From contig OX439001.1 of NCBI GenBank assembly GCA_949316495.1, forward strand, positions 33,378,388 through 33,442,387: a DNA stretch of 64,000 nt. The letters are read 5' to 3'. Source of the stretch: Amphiduros pacificus (taxonomy: Eukaryota > Annelida > Polychaeta > Phyllodocida > Hesionidae). Made by a program: the position numbers and the translations under genes. The notes beneath the pieces are model-generated. The model was not told the DNA's origin. It searched no databases and worked only from the letters and a program-made list of their open reading frames with translations. How positions within the stretch are numbered: the first letter of the stretch is position 1; every line of letters begins with the position of its first letter. Of this stretch, positions 38,832-53,470 are shown piece after piece.

Positions 38832-39054
38832 TTATTGTGTCTTGGATACTTTAGGGGGTTTGAGAATTCCTATTCTGCGGAGATGTCTGACGATGAATGG
38901 AGTGCAGGTTAAGGTGATACCGATGCGCACTGGGGCAAATACTTTATGCACTGCATAGGCCACAACAAAGGTGCTGGCTCCCTGGGCTAACCTCGACTCC
39001 AAGATTGACTGCCCGATGCCAGCTTTGGACAGCAAGCTTACCATATCAATACCA
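38832..39054 (-). CDS. FAM210-like (DUF1279) mitochondrial membrane protein, exon 2
   Basis: The last coding exon starts after a TTTTTTTCAG acceptor and continues the Ser codon split by the intron. It encodes GIDMVSLLSKAGIGQ, ASTFVVAYAVHKVFAPVRIG and ITLTCTPFIVRHLRRIG and ends KPPKVSKTQ before the stop. This is the second half of the DUF1279 domain: the AYAVHKVFAPVRI block is a hallmark of FAM210A/FAM210B, inner mitochondrial membrane proteins linked to mitochondrial translation and respiration. Exons 1 and 2 join cleanly to give 513 residues, much longer than vertebrate FAM210A (about 270) or FAM210B (about 190). Confidence 0.93.
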
Positions 39055-42000
39055 CTGAAAAAAAGGTACAAAAGGAAACATTTAATTTCATTTACATGTA
39101 ATGAGCTTCTAGTATTCATATAAATATTATCTATTTTGAGGTCTGTTTATTATATGATCATTTCAGAAGAGATTGTGTGGATAAAGGGTTAACTTTAAAT
39201 TTTTTGGTCTTAAATATGGATATGTAAAATTTAAAATGTTTGCAGATTTTTCCGAAATGTGCAGTCTTCAGTCACAAAAGAATCTCCATAAATCTTCCAA
39301 AAAGTTTACTCAAAACTTAAATGAAATGAAATATTACATAAAAACTATTTGGCCTGTGATTTCTTTGGTAAACTAGGCTTTATGAAGCAGTTATGAGATT
39401 AATCTTACAGGGAATATGGATGAATAGGAAATGAATGAATATTTTGTAAACTTTACTGTACTTTCAGCTGAGCAAATCATTAACCATTGAACGATCTTTG
39501 CATGCTTATCACATTTGGCTTCCAAACACAAATAACAATATTTTGGCTAGTGACCAACCTTTCCTGACAATCTCAGTCTGTGAGCCATTCTTGTTAACAA
39601 GTGGCATATTTAAGCTTATTAAAGTGGGGAAGGTTATCAATTAATCAAGTTTGTAATTTCAAACCTATTTGGCATGAATATGCCCATTACTATATTTATA
39701 ATGCCTCACAGGATGTTTACATACATGATACTACTAGTAATAGGTTATATAGTAATAATAATATAAATAATAATAAACATTCTATTTTAGATTATGTTTG
39801 CTCATAGTTATATGTCATCCACTCCCGGCAGAGGGTAAATAATTCCACCCTAAAGATTTCATAAAAAACAAAACAGCTGTTTTTAGCCATGGCAGTCAAA
39901 CTGTATATAACAATAAATTTCAGCATCAATTTAACGTTAGGGGGAACAGTGTCTTCTAAAGTTCTTTTTTCCCGCCAAAAAAAGTCATTTGAACCCCCAA
40001 AAATGACATGGTACAAGATAATTGCTTTGTATGAAAATAACTACAAAACGGATTTCAGTCTTAAATGTATCAAATGCTGAGAGATGGATTTTCCCTTTGA
40101 TTAGATATTTAATTTGTTTTTAAAATTTTATCATTTTTAATCATTTTAGATTCAAAATTGAAGCAAAAATAAGAAAAAGATGGTTTTTTTGGTAACAATT
40201 AAAGAAAGGATAGAGCTTACTTGAAAAACATTTTTGGGCATAACTACACTAGCAATCTCCAGAACCAAGGCATTAATCTTTAGCTAGAATGATGATATTT
40301 AGTTTAAATAGACAGAATTTTAAAAGATGTCTTATAACTCAAGTAATTTGTGTTTTTGTAAATAAAATGATTCAAATAAATGCAAATATTTGACACCATT
40401 TGGTAATTTTTGACTTGAGTTTGAAGAAAGTTAGGTATCTCAAAATATAGACCATTAATCAAAATTCCATCTATTTAAACTAAATAGAATAATATTTGGA
40501 GTAAACCTGTTCTTAAATTTTGGTAATTAAACTTGCAAAACTTCTCAATTTTGTCATAAAAAGCGTGGGAAATTTTCAGAAATATGAAGTTTAATTTACT
40601 TCTAATTTTGTATCACTGGGCAGTGATGAGGTCTAATGCAGCAACTACTGGCTAATGGATTAGTCATAAAAGATCAATACATGATGTTTTCATGTGTATT
40701 AATAAGCATTGATCCCATCTGAACCAATATATGGTATTTATTTAGTTGGTTTTGGTGGGTTATAATGGTGCACTATTTCATGCAGTTGAAGGATCAATGA
40801 CGTCATAATGGTGGTGTGGCTATTTATCAATGAAATAGTGACGTCATGCACTTTTGGTATCTTAGCAACAGTCAACAACACATTTCATACAGTTGTGATC
40901 CTCTGCATGAAGTGTCTCTGTTCCCCCTAACGTTAAAGGAATAAATTACCAAGTATTTTGACAACAAAATCTGAATCCCCCAGACAGGACAATACCTTTC
41001 ATGACGTCATAAGCATATTGCCATACTTTTATGAAATCACTTTACCTTTCAGTGCCTCTATGATAACACTCCACCAAATGACGCCAAGAAAGAGGTGTGC
41101 TTTCAAAAATAGGCTATGCAATAGGGTCGTGTTCAAATAGATTTCACAGACACTAATGGGGATGCATCAATGAAAAAGTTAATAGATGTTAAAGTCAAAT
41201 TTATACAATTATCACCAATATGTGAATTTTAAATGTTTTTTGCAAAATTGGTGCTTAATCCCTTTAAATGATTTTCAGTTTTCCTAAAACATTTCATAAC
41301 TTTGCTTAAACTGGTTGCATTGTATTACGGAGTGCTCTTATCCTAATAGTTGGTTATTACTTCTATATTTATGACTTCTATATTCAGCCATATTTTTATT
41401 TGTTTACAAATTATTCATGCGGGAAGGTTATCAACCTAGGATGATGTCATTATTCTGTCCACCATATGCACTGAGAGGATCTCTCCTTAAAATTGATACC
41501 ACAAGATGATTAAGCTTAAAAGATATTGAAAGATGTGCCATATTAAATAATCTGATCAAAAATCTAATAAAGCTTTCAACCTAAATCCCTTTACATCAGC
41601 GAGTTTGACTTGACAACACTGCTGGACAAAAAATCTGGACCAAAGTCTAACATAAAAATGTAAAGTGCTTTAAAGGTCAACAAACAAATGATGTACGCCT
41701 GTTGAGATATTCAGTGATCGTAAACGTCATTGGCAAATCACAATGAATGGACAGATCCCTATCAGGTTGATGTGTTATGGAGGGAATATTATGTAGTACA
41801 CTGTTTCTTAAGATCTGCTATAATAGCAAGCCAACATTTCTCAGCTGGAGATAATAAACAGGTCCTGGCCACTGACAGCCAGACAATAATGGGCAAATGA
41901 TTATCATAAATTCAGAAACATTAAAAATAAGTAATTTTGGAAATTACAACGTCTCTCAAAACCTCCTTCTCATGACTTACATTTGTTGATATTTGAAATG

Positions 42001-42415
42001 CTGATTCATATATTTAACAGTTTCTTTCCCATTCAAGTTTGAAGCTGAATAAATTCACTTTAATATATAGCAGATCAAATGGTCACATCAGCCCAACAAA
42101 CCTATTGACCAGTGCATAATATATTATTTAAAGTTTAATATAATCTCTTTCAAATAGTCGTAGTATCTGTAAATTGCTGTAAATTGCATTAAACATAGTC
42201 ATTTGTAATGGTATCTTATAACTCTATGCAATGGTGATGATTTGTTATTAATGAAAGGATTCTCCCAATTAATAGTCAAAGATTTCATCCATTTCAAATG
42301 CCAAACTTTAAAGGAGCCTTAAATATATGAAGAAAACAATGTCCAAACACTGCCTGTGAGAGTCCAGAAATAGATGTGCTTGAGGTTATGTTGCATAAGG
42401 GCTAAATTTTCTTAC
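39055..42415 (-). other. FAM210-like gene intron
   Basis: A 3361-bp intron with GT and AG borders. Apart from the TTAA-flanked element at 39931-40936 it contains AT-rich sequence without recognised features. Confidence 0.85.
39931..40936. mobile_element. TTAA-flanked inverted-repeat element, about 1.0 kb (piggyBac-like?)
   Basis: TTAACGTTAGGGGGAACAG at the left end and its exact reverse complement CTGTTCCCCCTAACGTTAA at the right end; similarity continues weakly inward (TGTCTTC against AGACACTTC). Both ends carry TTAA, the piggyBac target. No transposase frame is present. It sits inside the FAM210-like intron. If the TTAA is part of the repeat rather than the target, the superfamily assignment falls. 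Confidence 0.65.
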
Positions 42416-43734
42416 CTAGACACTGCCAAATAGAAACCTCCCAAGGACATGAGAGAGATCCCAACATGAAAAACTACCACAGTGGCACCATAATCTTTCA
42501 CTGCTCTTTTGAGTTTATGTCTCTGACTCAACTGAACCTCACTGGCCTGAGGATTGGAGGTTTGACCACTAACCTCTTTTCCCTCTTCTTGCCCCTTTGG
42601 AGCAGAGGTTGAGTAACTTCTGGTCTGGTTGGAAAAGGCGATCTTGCGGATCATCTCTTCTTGTTCATGGAAGATACTCTGGAGTGATCTGCGTCCCTCT
42701 TGTACTCCTTGCAACTGATCGGCACAATTGTTCAAACCATACTTTGAACAATTGCTGAGCCATTGTGTGTACCTCTCACAGTCTTCTCCCTGTATTCCCT
42801 GAGGACATGGTGCATAGCTTTCAATTTGGGATTGTTGGATTGGAGTAGAAAATTGTACATCTTGGAGATTCTGAATTTCAGGGTTTGGAGGCTGTGACTT
42901 AAAATCTGCAGATATCTTGCGAATCAGAGCATCTTGCTCATTGAAAATCTCGGCAAGGGTTTTACGACCTGTCTGAATACCCTGCAGTTGTTCATCACAG
43001 TTTGGCAAATGATATCTCTGGCAATTCTGGAGCCAAAGTTGGAATTTCACACAGTCATCTCCTTGGACTCCTTGTGGACATGGAATATTATAATCGTTTG
43101 TTTCTGCTGCCATAACTGCTTGTCCTAATATAGCTGCACTTGTGGAAAACTGTTTGCTAGGATGGTTCTTGTGGATTTTGTCATAGAGATATTTCTGGCT
43201 GCTCATCACCCCACCACCAGGCATATTGAGATGGGTTGGGTTGCGTCCTTGTGGATTGAAGGGTTCTGGGACATTGCTCTGCATAACACTGTGAAGACTC
43301 ACACCTGGAGAACCATTGGCATCTATCACCTCATTCTCATATCTTTCCTGGGTGCCTTTCATCCTGACATGACCATCCAATTTTTCTTTTTCAATTCTGA
43401 CTTTTTCCTCTTCAGGCCCTGCATCTTGTTCACCGTGTTCAACCCCTCTGTCTTGAATATCTCTGGACCTGCCCGCTGAAAACTCATGCTCTCTGCTCTG
43501 GAAACCTTCCACTTGATCTTTACCTGACGAAGTCTGCGTCAGCCCAGTTTTCTCAAATGTCCATTTGGGTCCACTACTGCTGACACTTCGCGCCGAGTTA
43601 CCAGAATATTTGGCAGAACCATCATTGCCATCACGATGAAACTGCCTGGCAAGTTGAAGCCAAACCCCTGGCAGACCGTTCCCACTCTTCATTCCCATCA
43701 CTGGGATTTGTCCGGCTATTAATCGACTGTGCAT
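42416..43734 (-). CDS. FAM210-like (DUF1279) mitochondrial membrane protein, exon 1
   Basis: A 1319-bp exon from the ATG (context GACAATGC) to a GTAAGA donor. Residues 1-200 are low-complexity and charged. A first four-cysteine module has Cys219, 228, 238 and 246, and a second has Cys310, 319, 329 and 337 with identical spacing (C-x8-C-x9-C-x7-C). Both modules continue into a related helix (EIFNEQDALIRKI and SIFHEQEEMIRKI). FSTSA (196-200) and YSTSA (374-378) resemble presequence-cleavage contexts. From about residue 407 the DUF1279 domain begins, with a membrane helix near 415-438 (YGATVVVFHVGISLM). DUF1279 fixes the family, while the cysteine modules are unknown to me. The gene lies alone, 3.4 kb from its second exon. 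Confidence 0.93.
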
Positions 43735-44010
43735 TGTCCCTGTGTGTGACGCAATTAATATAATATGTCTTAGAGATTGTTGTCGTTTGCATTACTTGAA
43801 GAAATTGTCAAATTAATTTGCAACAACAGAAATGTCACTCCTGAAACAGCTGCCACGTGCGTCCTTCACCTTTTACGTCAAATCAACCAATCAGAAACTA
43901 GGCCATCAAGGTGAAGGTCAACACCGAACGTGTGATTTGGCATGCGGTCTTCCAGAGGCAAACGTATTTTACTAAACTGACAGGCTCACCACGTCGCCCT
44001 CTATTGGAAT
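43735..44010 (-). promoter_or_regulatory. FAM210-like gene 5' flank and probable promoter
   Basis: Upstream of the start codon lie a CACGTG E-box (43854-43859), a TTACGTCA CRE-like string (43873-43880) and a CCAAT box in ACCAATCAG context (43887-43891), the last a good NF-Y site. Further out, GCCCTCTATTGG at 43996-44007 is a near match to a CTCF core in reverse. TATA and the exact start site cannot be placed. Confidence 0.5.
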
Positions 44011-44825
44011 GTGGTGGTATGGCACATTAGACAGATACTTTTCTGAGAAAACAGATAAATCTGACATTTTCAGGGCATGTGATAAGAACAAGATCATCAT
44101 TTTTTAGGGATAATGAAATATTTAGTCAGATTTTTGTATCAGGCAGTGATGTGGATGGAGAGAAGACAGGCATCTTCAAAGGTTTATGTGTATTGACTTG
44201 ACCACATATTGGAGATCATTGAAAAAAAATGTTCCTGTGTTTTTAGTGTCCTCTGTTACGTTGGTTTCACTTTTTACATAAAAAGTAAGATTAGAATAAA
44301 ACTTTGATCATTATACATGTCCTACCTTTAAGTGAAAATGGAAAAAACATTGTGACAAAAATCCTGATATTTTGTTTCTACAATTATATGTTTCTTTATG
44401 AATTGTAAACTTGATGTAACATCGGACACAAAAAGTATTGAAGTTGTATGGAGTCCCTGTTGCATTAATCCATATCACACATTGATAACAGACCAAATGT
44501 AAAGTAATGACACTGAACTACAAATTGATATAGCATAGATACTGTAGAAAAAGTATGAGATTTTGAGGTATTCTTCTGAAAGCATTTTGAAGGCATCGTA
44601 AATAGAGGACATAATTTTTCATTAATTTGTCCCCTATTTTCTCAGATTAACGGGAATAAAAAAGATTTGATAATGATATTTCAAATATTTACATGATAAA
44701 TTATCTCTTACATACAAAGTTGAAATTATGGAATTATGAATTACTGATTACATTCAGTACATTTAAAAAAAATCATCTTTTGCTGTGATGTAACATAAAT
44801 CACAGGACTCCAGATTCTGGCTCTT
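44011..44825. other. Non-coding stretch
   Basis: AT-rich intergenic sequence between the FAM210 promoter and the second 20-bp array. No genes or repeats recognised. Confidence 0.4.
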
Positions 44826-46821
44826 ATGCAACTGTCTCTCACTCGTGCAGCTATCCCTCACTGCTATATAACTGTCTCTCACTGTTGTGACTATCTCTCA
44901 CTTATGCAGCTGTCTCTCCCTTGTGCAGCTATCTCTCACTGCTATAACCCCGGGGGGGGGGGGGGGGGGTACTCTCATAGTCAGCGTTACCGGGGAAGCT
45001 GGGCTAAATAGGGTCCTTTTCGCTGATATTTTCCCTAAAACAGGTTAAGATATTTCATCATTTCCCCTAAAACAGGGTACTGTTTTTCAAATTTCTCCCT
45101 AAAACAGGGATCACAATCCCCCTTTCCAAATCTCCCCCTTCTGCATCATCCCTAAATGAGGGTATCAAAATTTCAGCTAGTCCTAAATCAGGGTACCAAT
45201 AATGATAGAATATTTCCCTAAATCAGGCTCTGCGGTTTACAGTTCCATCCGGGTTAAGATATTTTATCATTTTCCCTAAAACAGGGTACTGTTTTTCACA
45301 TTTCTCCTTAAAACAGGGATCACAATCCCCTTTTCCAAATCTCCTCCTTCTGCATCATCCCTAAATGAGGGTATCAAAAATTCAGCTAGTCCTAAATCAG
45401 GGTACCAAATTTCAGCTAGTCCTAAATCAGGGTACCAATAATGCTAGAATATTTCCCTAATTCAGGCTCTGGGGTTTTGAGTTCCATCCCAGCCTCCGCG
45501 GGTTAAAATCATGAGAGTATCCCCCCCGGGGCTATAACTGTCTCTCACTGTTGTAACTATCTCACTTATGCAGCTATTTCTCACTACTGTAACTATCTCT
45601 CACTTGTGCAGCTATCTTTCACTTATGCAGCTGTTTCTCACTTGTGCAGCTACCCCTCACTGTTGTAACTACCCCTCACTGTTGTAACTATCTCTCACTG
45701 TTGTAACTATTTCTCACTTATGCAGCTGTTCTCTCACTTGTTCAGTTATCTATATCTGTGTTATAACTGTCTTAATTTTGTAACTATCTCTCACCTATGC
45801 AGCTGTCTCTCCCTTGTACAACTATCTCTCACTGATGCAGCTGTCTCTCACAGATGCAGCTATGACTCACTTATGCTGCTGTCTCTCACTTGTGCAGCTA
45901 TCTATCTCTGTGCTGTAACTGTCTCTCGCTGTTGTAATTATCTCACTTATGCAGCTGTCTCTCCCTTGTACAGCTATCCCACTGATGCAGCTGTCTCTCA
46001 CTTATGCAGCTGTTTCTCATTTGTGCAGCTATCTATCTCTGCTGTAGATACCCCTCACTTGTGCAGCTATCTCTCACTGTTGTAACTATCTCTCACTTTT
46101 CAGTTATCTCTCACTGTTGTAACTATCTCTCACTTGTTCAGTTATCTATCTGTGTTATAACTGTCTCACTTTTGGAACTATCTGTCACCTATGCAGCTGT
46201 CTCTCCTTTGTACAACTATCTCTCACTGATGCAGCTGTCTCTCACATATGCAGCTGTCTCTCCCTTGTACAGCTATCTCACTGATGCAGCTGTCTCTTCC
46301 ATGTGCAGCTATCTCACTTATGTAACTGTCTCTCATTTGTGCAGCTATCTCTCACTGCTGTAACCATCTCTCACTGCTGTAACTATCTCTCACTTTGCAG
46401 TCATCTCACTTATGTAGCTTCTCATTTATGCAGCTATCTCTCCTTGTTGTAACTGTCTCACTATTGCAGCTATCTCTCAATATTGCAACTATTGTAACTA
46501 TTTCTCACTTGTTGTAACTATCTCTCACTTTGTGCAGCTATTTTTCATGTCTCAATGCAGCTATCTCTTATTTATGCAGTTATCTCTTATTTATGCAGCT
46601 ATCTCTTAGTTATGCAGCTATTTCTTATTTGTGCAGCTATTTTTCATGTCTCCATGCAGCCATCTCTCAGTTATGCAGCTATCTCTTATTTATGCAGCCA
46701 TCTCTTATTATACAGCTATCTCTTATTTATGCAGCTATCTCTTATTTATGTAGTTATCTCTTATTTATGCAGCTATTTCTCACTTGTGCAACTATCTCTC
46801 AATCGTGCTGGCTGAAAATAT
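44826..46821. repeat. 20-bp minisatellite array of the composite repeat, copy 2 (interrupted)
   Basis: Units such as CTTGTGCAGCTATCTCTCA, CTGTTGTAACTATCTCTCA and CTTATGCAGCTGTCTCTC are the same family as 29798-31796 but more diverged and mixed. The array finishes with CTCTTATTTATGCAGCTAT units before the same tail. It is interrupted by the element at 44949-45530. Confidence 0.93.
44949..45530. mobile_element. Inverted-repeat element of the G-run family, copy 2, with 8-bp target duplication
   Basis: Begins CCCGGGGG with an 18-G run then TACTCTCATAGTCAGCG and ends ATCATGAGAGTATCCCCCCC then GGG. GCTATAAC stands directly on both sides (44941-44948 and 45531-45538). Removing the element and one octamer restores a normal array unit, so the duplication is real. 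An 8-bp duplication fits the hAT superfamily. The interior matches 33425-33996 in the opposite orientation, including the internal duplication. No transposase. Confidence 0.92.
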
Positions 46822-47225
46822 CTGCATTTCACCCATATTGGCCCCTTTGTACAAAACCTAGCAGGGCCTCAATAATTAGGTCAATAATTAGGTCAATTTA
46901 CGGATGGTTGAAAACAAAGCTCTAATACAGAAATATAGGCATATTGTGGGCAATATTTCACATCTAACATAATTTTGACAAAGAATAAGGGAAAACTACA
47001 CCTCATATACATATTGCTCAAGCCATCGCATAAACTTGCAAAATAAAAGTGGGACTAGTTTAGCGTCCACCAGAGAGCAACTTAAAAACACAACAGCGAG
47101 ATCGCACGCTCTTATCAGTGGCAAATTTTATTGCAGCCCATTCCTCACACAGCAAATTTTTTTTTTCAAATCTCGTCACCCTTCCTCTCTGATCACGTTC
47201 ATGCTTTTTTTATATATGTATGTAA
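46822..47225 (+). repeat. Conserved tail of the composite repeat, copy 2
   Basis: About 400 bp following the second array, closely similar to 31797-32224, from CTGCATTTCACCCATATTG to ATATATGTATGTAA. Internal changes include small indels, and the CTCF-like core is altered. Confidence 0.92.
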
Positions 47226-47489
47226 TTATGCTTGACAACATGAAATGACATTAGAAGAGTCCAAAGGATGACGTCATGGAAACACAAAGGGAGAAATATC
47301 ATATGACGTCAGAAGCACGTCAGAAGCACGTTGTTGAGCTTCAGATCGTTGCTGTCACTCCCGTGAACAAGAAAAAGTGGTGCTCCACATGTAACACGGA
47401 TGGAAAAAAAATTACAAACAAAACAAATATTACAATAAACAAAACAAAAATTACAATAAACAAAACAAAAATTACAATACAATACAATA
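47226..47489. other. Short spacer with A-rich repeat
   Basis: Non-coding. Three copies of AAACAAAAATTACAATA-like sequence at about 47410-47480 merge into the A-rich 3' tail of the adjacent LINE fragment. Confidence 0.5.
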
Positions 47490-49018
47490 CAAAATTTTAT
47501 TCTCAGAGAGACCTCTAGTGAGGTATGGGAGAAAGGCCTGGTGGCAATAGGATAGTTACACTCTATCCACCAGATAATAATACAATGAATTATGAAAAGT
47601 CTAAGAGTGTAACTAACAATACAAACACATTATAACAGGTTGATTCAGACCGTGATTTGCAGTACATAATATGAATAATGTGTAAGTGAAATGATATAAC
47701 AATATATTTCCTAAATAATACGCTTGGCAAGTGCTTACAAATACTGCATAGATTTGACACAGTTTAAATGGCATTAGTGTAAATGGTAATATTAATATTC
47801 ATTTGCAGATTAGGGTACACAAAGAAATAGATATAGCCACCCTAAACACTGTGGGCCTGGGATGGGCACCACCAGATGGACATAAATTGGCTAAAATGAA
47901 TGTCATCAGTGTTTGAAATGTTTTAAAATAATAACTACGAATTTTGATAAATTGACTAATTCTTGTATATCCATGCTGTTGACGAGATGCCTCATGTTGG
48001 ATATGTTAGGGTTCAATGAGTATCTTTGGTCAATTATCCTGTCCCGGTCTGATTTGAAATGATTACATACCAGAAGATAGTGGTGCTCATCCCCAACCAA
48101 ATCACTGTTACACAATGTGCATAGTCTCCTCTCTCTCGGTACATTGCTGTATCTGCCCAATACCACAGGGAGTCTATGATTATTAGATCTAATTTTTGTG
48201 ATGGGTATGGCAAGCTTTGGCTCAAGCAATGTGAGATAGGGGTCTAGCTTCAGGGAGGATTTAAATTTGATATAATTATCATATGCATTAGAACTAGCAA
48301 GTTTGGACATCCACAGTTCGGAATAAGCGACATCAAGGTTTTGATCGAATGTGGTTTTTAACGAGTTGGAGCACAATACATCTGGTGTAGCATCCCACAG
48401 ATACTCAAGCTGTAGCTCATCTAGAATGGATTTGATATGTGTCAGCCAACCTGACTTATATTTACCCGTATCATATAGCTCTTTCATTTTGTGATAGACT
48501 GCTCCTGAAATTTATCTCGAATTGCCCTTACTTATTTTAGTCCAGAAATTCAGCATTCTCTGCTTTATAAATTTTTCAATTTTATATCTACCATCATGTT
48601 ATTAATAGATTTAGAACCAAGTTTAAGAATATATTTGCAGTACTGATGGAATATTTCTATGTTTATTAAATTTGAGAATCCCCACACCTCAGAGCCATAC
48701 AATAAGATGGGTAGGACACAGGTGTCAAATAGGTGCAGCTGTATATCAATTGGAAGCTGCAGGTTCCTGGCTTTAGCTGTGATGCTATATGTTGCACGCT
48801 TCGCCTGTAAAATCTGCTTATCTATAGCTTTCATGAATTTCCCATTAAAATTGAAAGCTACTCCCAGGTATACATAGTCATTTACTATTTCTAGTTTTTT
48901 TTTCACCACAGATGAAGTCAGTTGGTTTTCTAACTAGGGCCCTAGAAAATATTACAATCTTAGTTTTGGCAGTATTCACCTGGAGTTTCCATTCATCACA
49001 GTAATGTTTCAGAGAATC
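47490..49018 (-). mobile_element. 5'-truncated non-LTR retrotransposon, C-terminal fragment
   Basis: On the minus strand the fragment opens with LKHYCDEWKLQVNTAKTK, then VNDYVYLGVAFNFNGKF (a post-catalytic RT block), LPILLYGSEVWGF, and a zinc-finger-like end (RRLCTLCNSDLVGDEHHYLL then VCNHF). It finishes with a 3' UTR and a TATTG-type tail (ACAATACAATACAATAC on the plus strand). Frame is lost at an A-run near 48897-48905 and again between the two larger open segments (48565-48909 and 47906-48487). It is a different family from the L2-type copies. I cannot name the clade. Confidence 0.85.
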
Positions 49019-50189
49019 AAGCAAAACAAAAAATAAATAAACACAAATTCAACAATTATAGCAAACTGATGGGGGATTTGAAATTATCTTTGTTCATCTT
49101 TCAAAACCATTTAATTTGGTATATTAACAAATATTCTACCACAATCGTGTGCAAAGCTGTGCATTTTCAGTCCAAACTCCACCAGGGGGCGACATGAAGC
49201 CTCTGGTGGACAGTGTGTTTTCAGTCTTGATTACGTAAATACAGCTTGAAACTCTTACGTCAGATATGAACTGCACATGCCCCGCCATATTGAAGTCACA
49301 TCGCACATGGTGAAAACTGCAAATTTGAATATTATTGATAAATGCGTGATTTACAGCCAAATTTTAACTTATTTTTGGAAATATCGCTCAAATAGAAGCC
49401 CAATATGAAGATTTCACCTATGTTTTCTGTATAAAGACTATTAAAGTCATTCTTTATATTTTCTACATTTGCAAAAAAAACAATTCAATTTTACATGTTC
49501 TGATGTACATATCGCTCAAATAGAAGCTCAAAATGAAGATTTCACCTATGTTTTCTGTATAAAGTCATTAAATTTCTATGTTTGAAAAAAATCCTTGGAA
49601 AGGGCTAGTTATTTAGGGAATGGATTCCATGACAAATCAAAGGGTATTTTGACATTGGTGTGAAAAACTCAAAATGCCAATTATCAGCATTCACAGTATT
49701 GCTCTTCAAAATCCTTGTGATCAAAGTCAAACCTGTGATCAAAGGGCATTCCGTTATTGTTTCTATAGCTTTGAGTCATGTCTTCCCTTTTCATGCTTTT
49801 TGAGAAAAATGCTTTTACGTGCATAAGATTTTTTTATATATAAGTTGGATATTTTTCACACAAGTAAGATATTTCTCACATGTAAATACAATATATTTCA
49901 CATAAGTATGATATTTTTCATATCAGCACAATCATTTTCACATATATGATTTTCGGCTAATAATACACTTACAGAAATTATTTAAATATTTCTGGAATCG
50001 TGGAAACACAAGGAAAACAGTAAAGTATGTTATAAACAGATTTTTCTATGTTTTGGCTCTGAACATGACTACCGTAATTGTGAACGATATAGCAAGATGA
50101 TAATTATAGTTTTAAAGATTTCATATTAATATCTTGGCTAAAAATACTTCTACAGAAATTATTTGAATATTTCTGAAATCATGAGGTCT
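49019..50189. other. Non-coding stretch with local duplications
   Basis: TATCGCTCAAATAGAAGC with AAGATTTCACCTATGTTTTC starts at 49382 and again 128 bp later at 49510. A second diverged pair (CAGAAATTATTTAAATATTT and CAGAAATTATTTGAATATTT) lies near 49975 and 50154. No genes seen. Confidence 0.6.
49179..49209. promoter_or_regulatory. Pair of inverted CTCF-core-like motifs
   Basis: CCACCAGGGGGC at 49179-49190 fits the CTCF core CCASYAGRKGGC at every position and is followed after 8 bp by an inverted partial core GCCTCTGGTGG at 49199-49209. Function is not demonstrable from sequence. Confidence 0.4.
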
Positions 50190-50368
50190 GTGCCAAAGGG
50201 TTAACCCGTTGTCCTTGTGAATCTGTGACCGGGTGGGTTGTCATGTCAAGCACCTGCGACATGACAATTCAGTGAGGCAGCACTATATCTGTTACAAGTA
50301 GGATTCATCACTAAATCACTGAAATAGTGTTGAAAGTGATGTAAAACCCCAAATAAACAAATAAACAG
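50190..50368 (+). mobile_element. SINE, 5'-truncated copy
   Basis: Follows the SINE at 29206-29509 from its middle (CTGTGACCGGGTGGGTTGTC) through GAGGCAGCACTATATCTG to GTTGAAAGTGATGTAAAACC and an AAATAAAC tail. The tRNA-like head is absent. Confidence 0.88.
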
Positions 50369-50509
50369 ACAATCTGCAGGTTTGCTGAATGCGTGAATTT
50401 CCCGATAATTCTGTACATATTGAACATGTATCAAGGGTGGTTTCACACCCTCATCCACTTGGCAGCCAGCCAGCTCACAATCAACCCTTGTTCCTCACTC
50501 TCTTTGACC

Positions 50510-53470
<2,961 letters not shown>

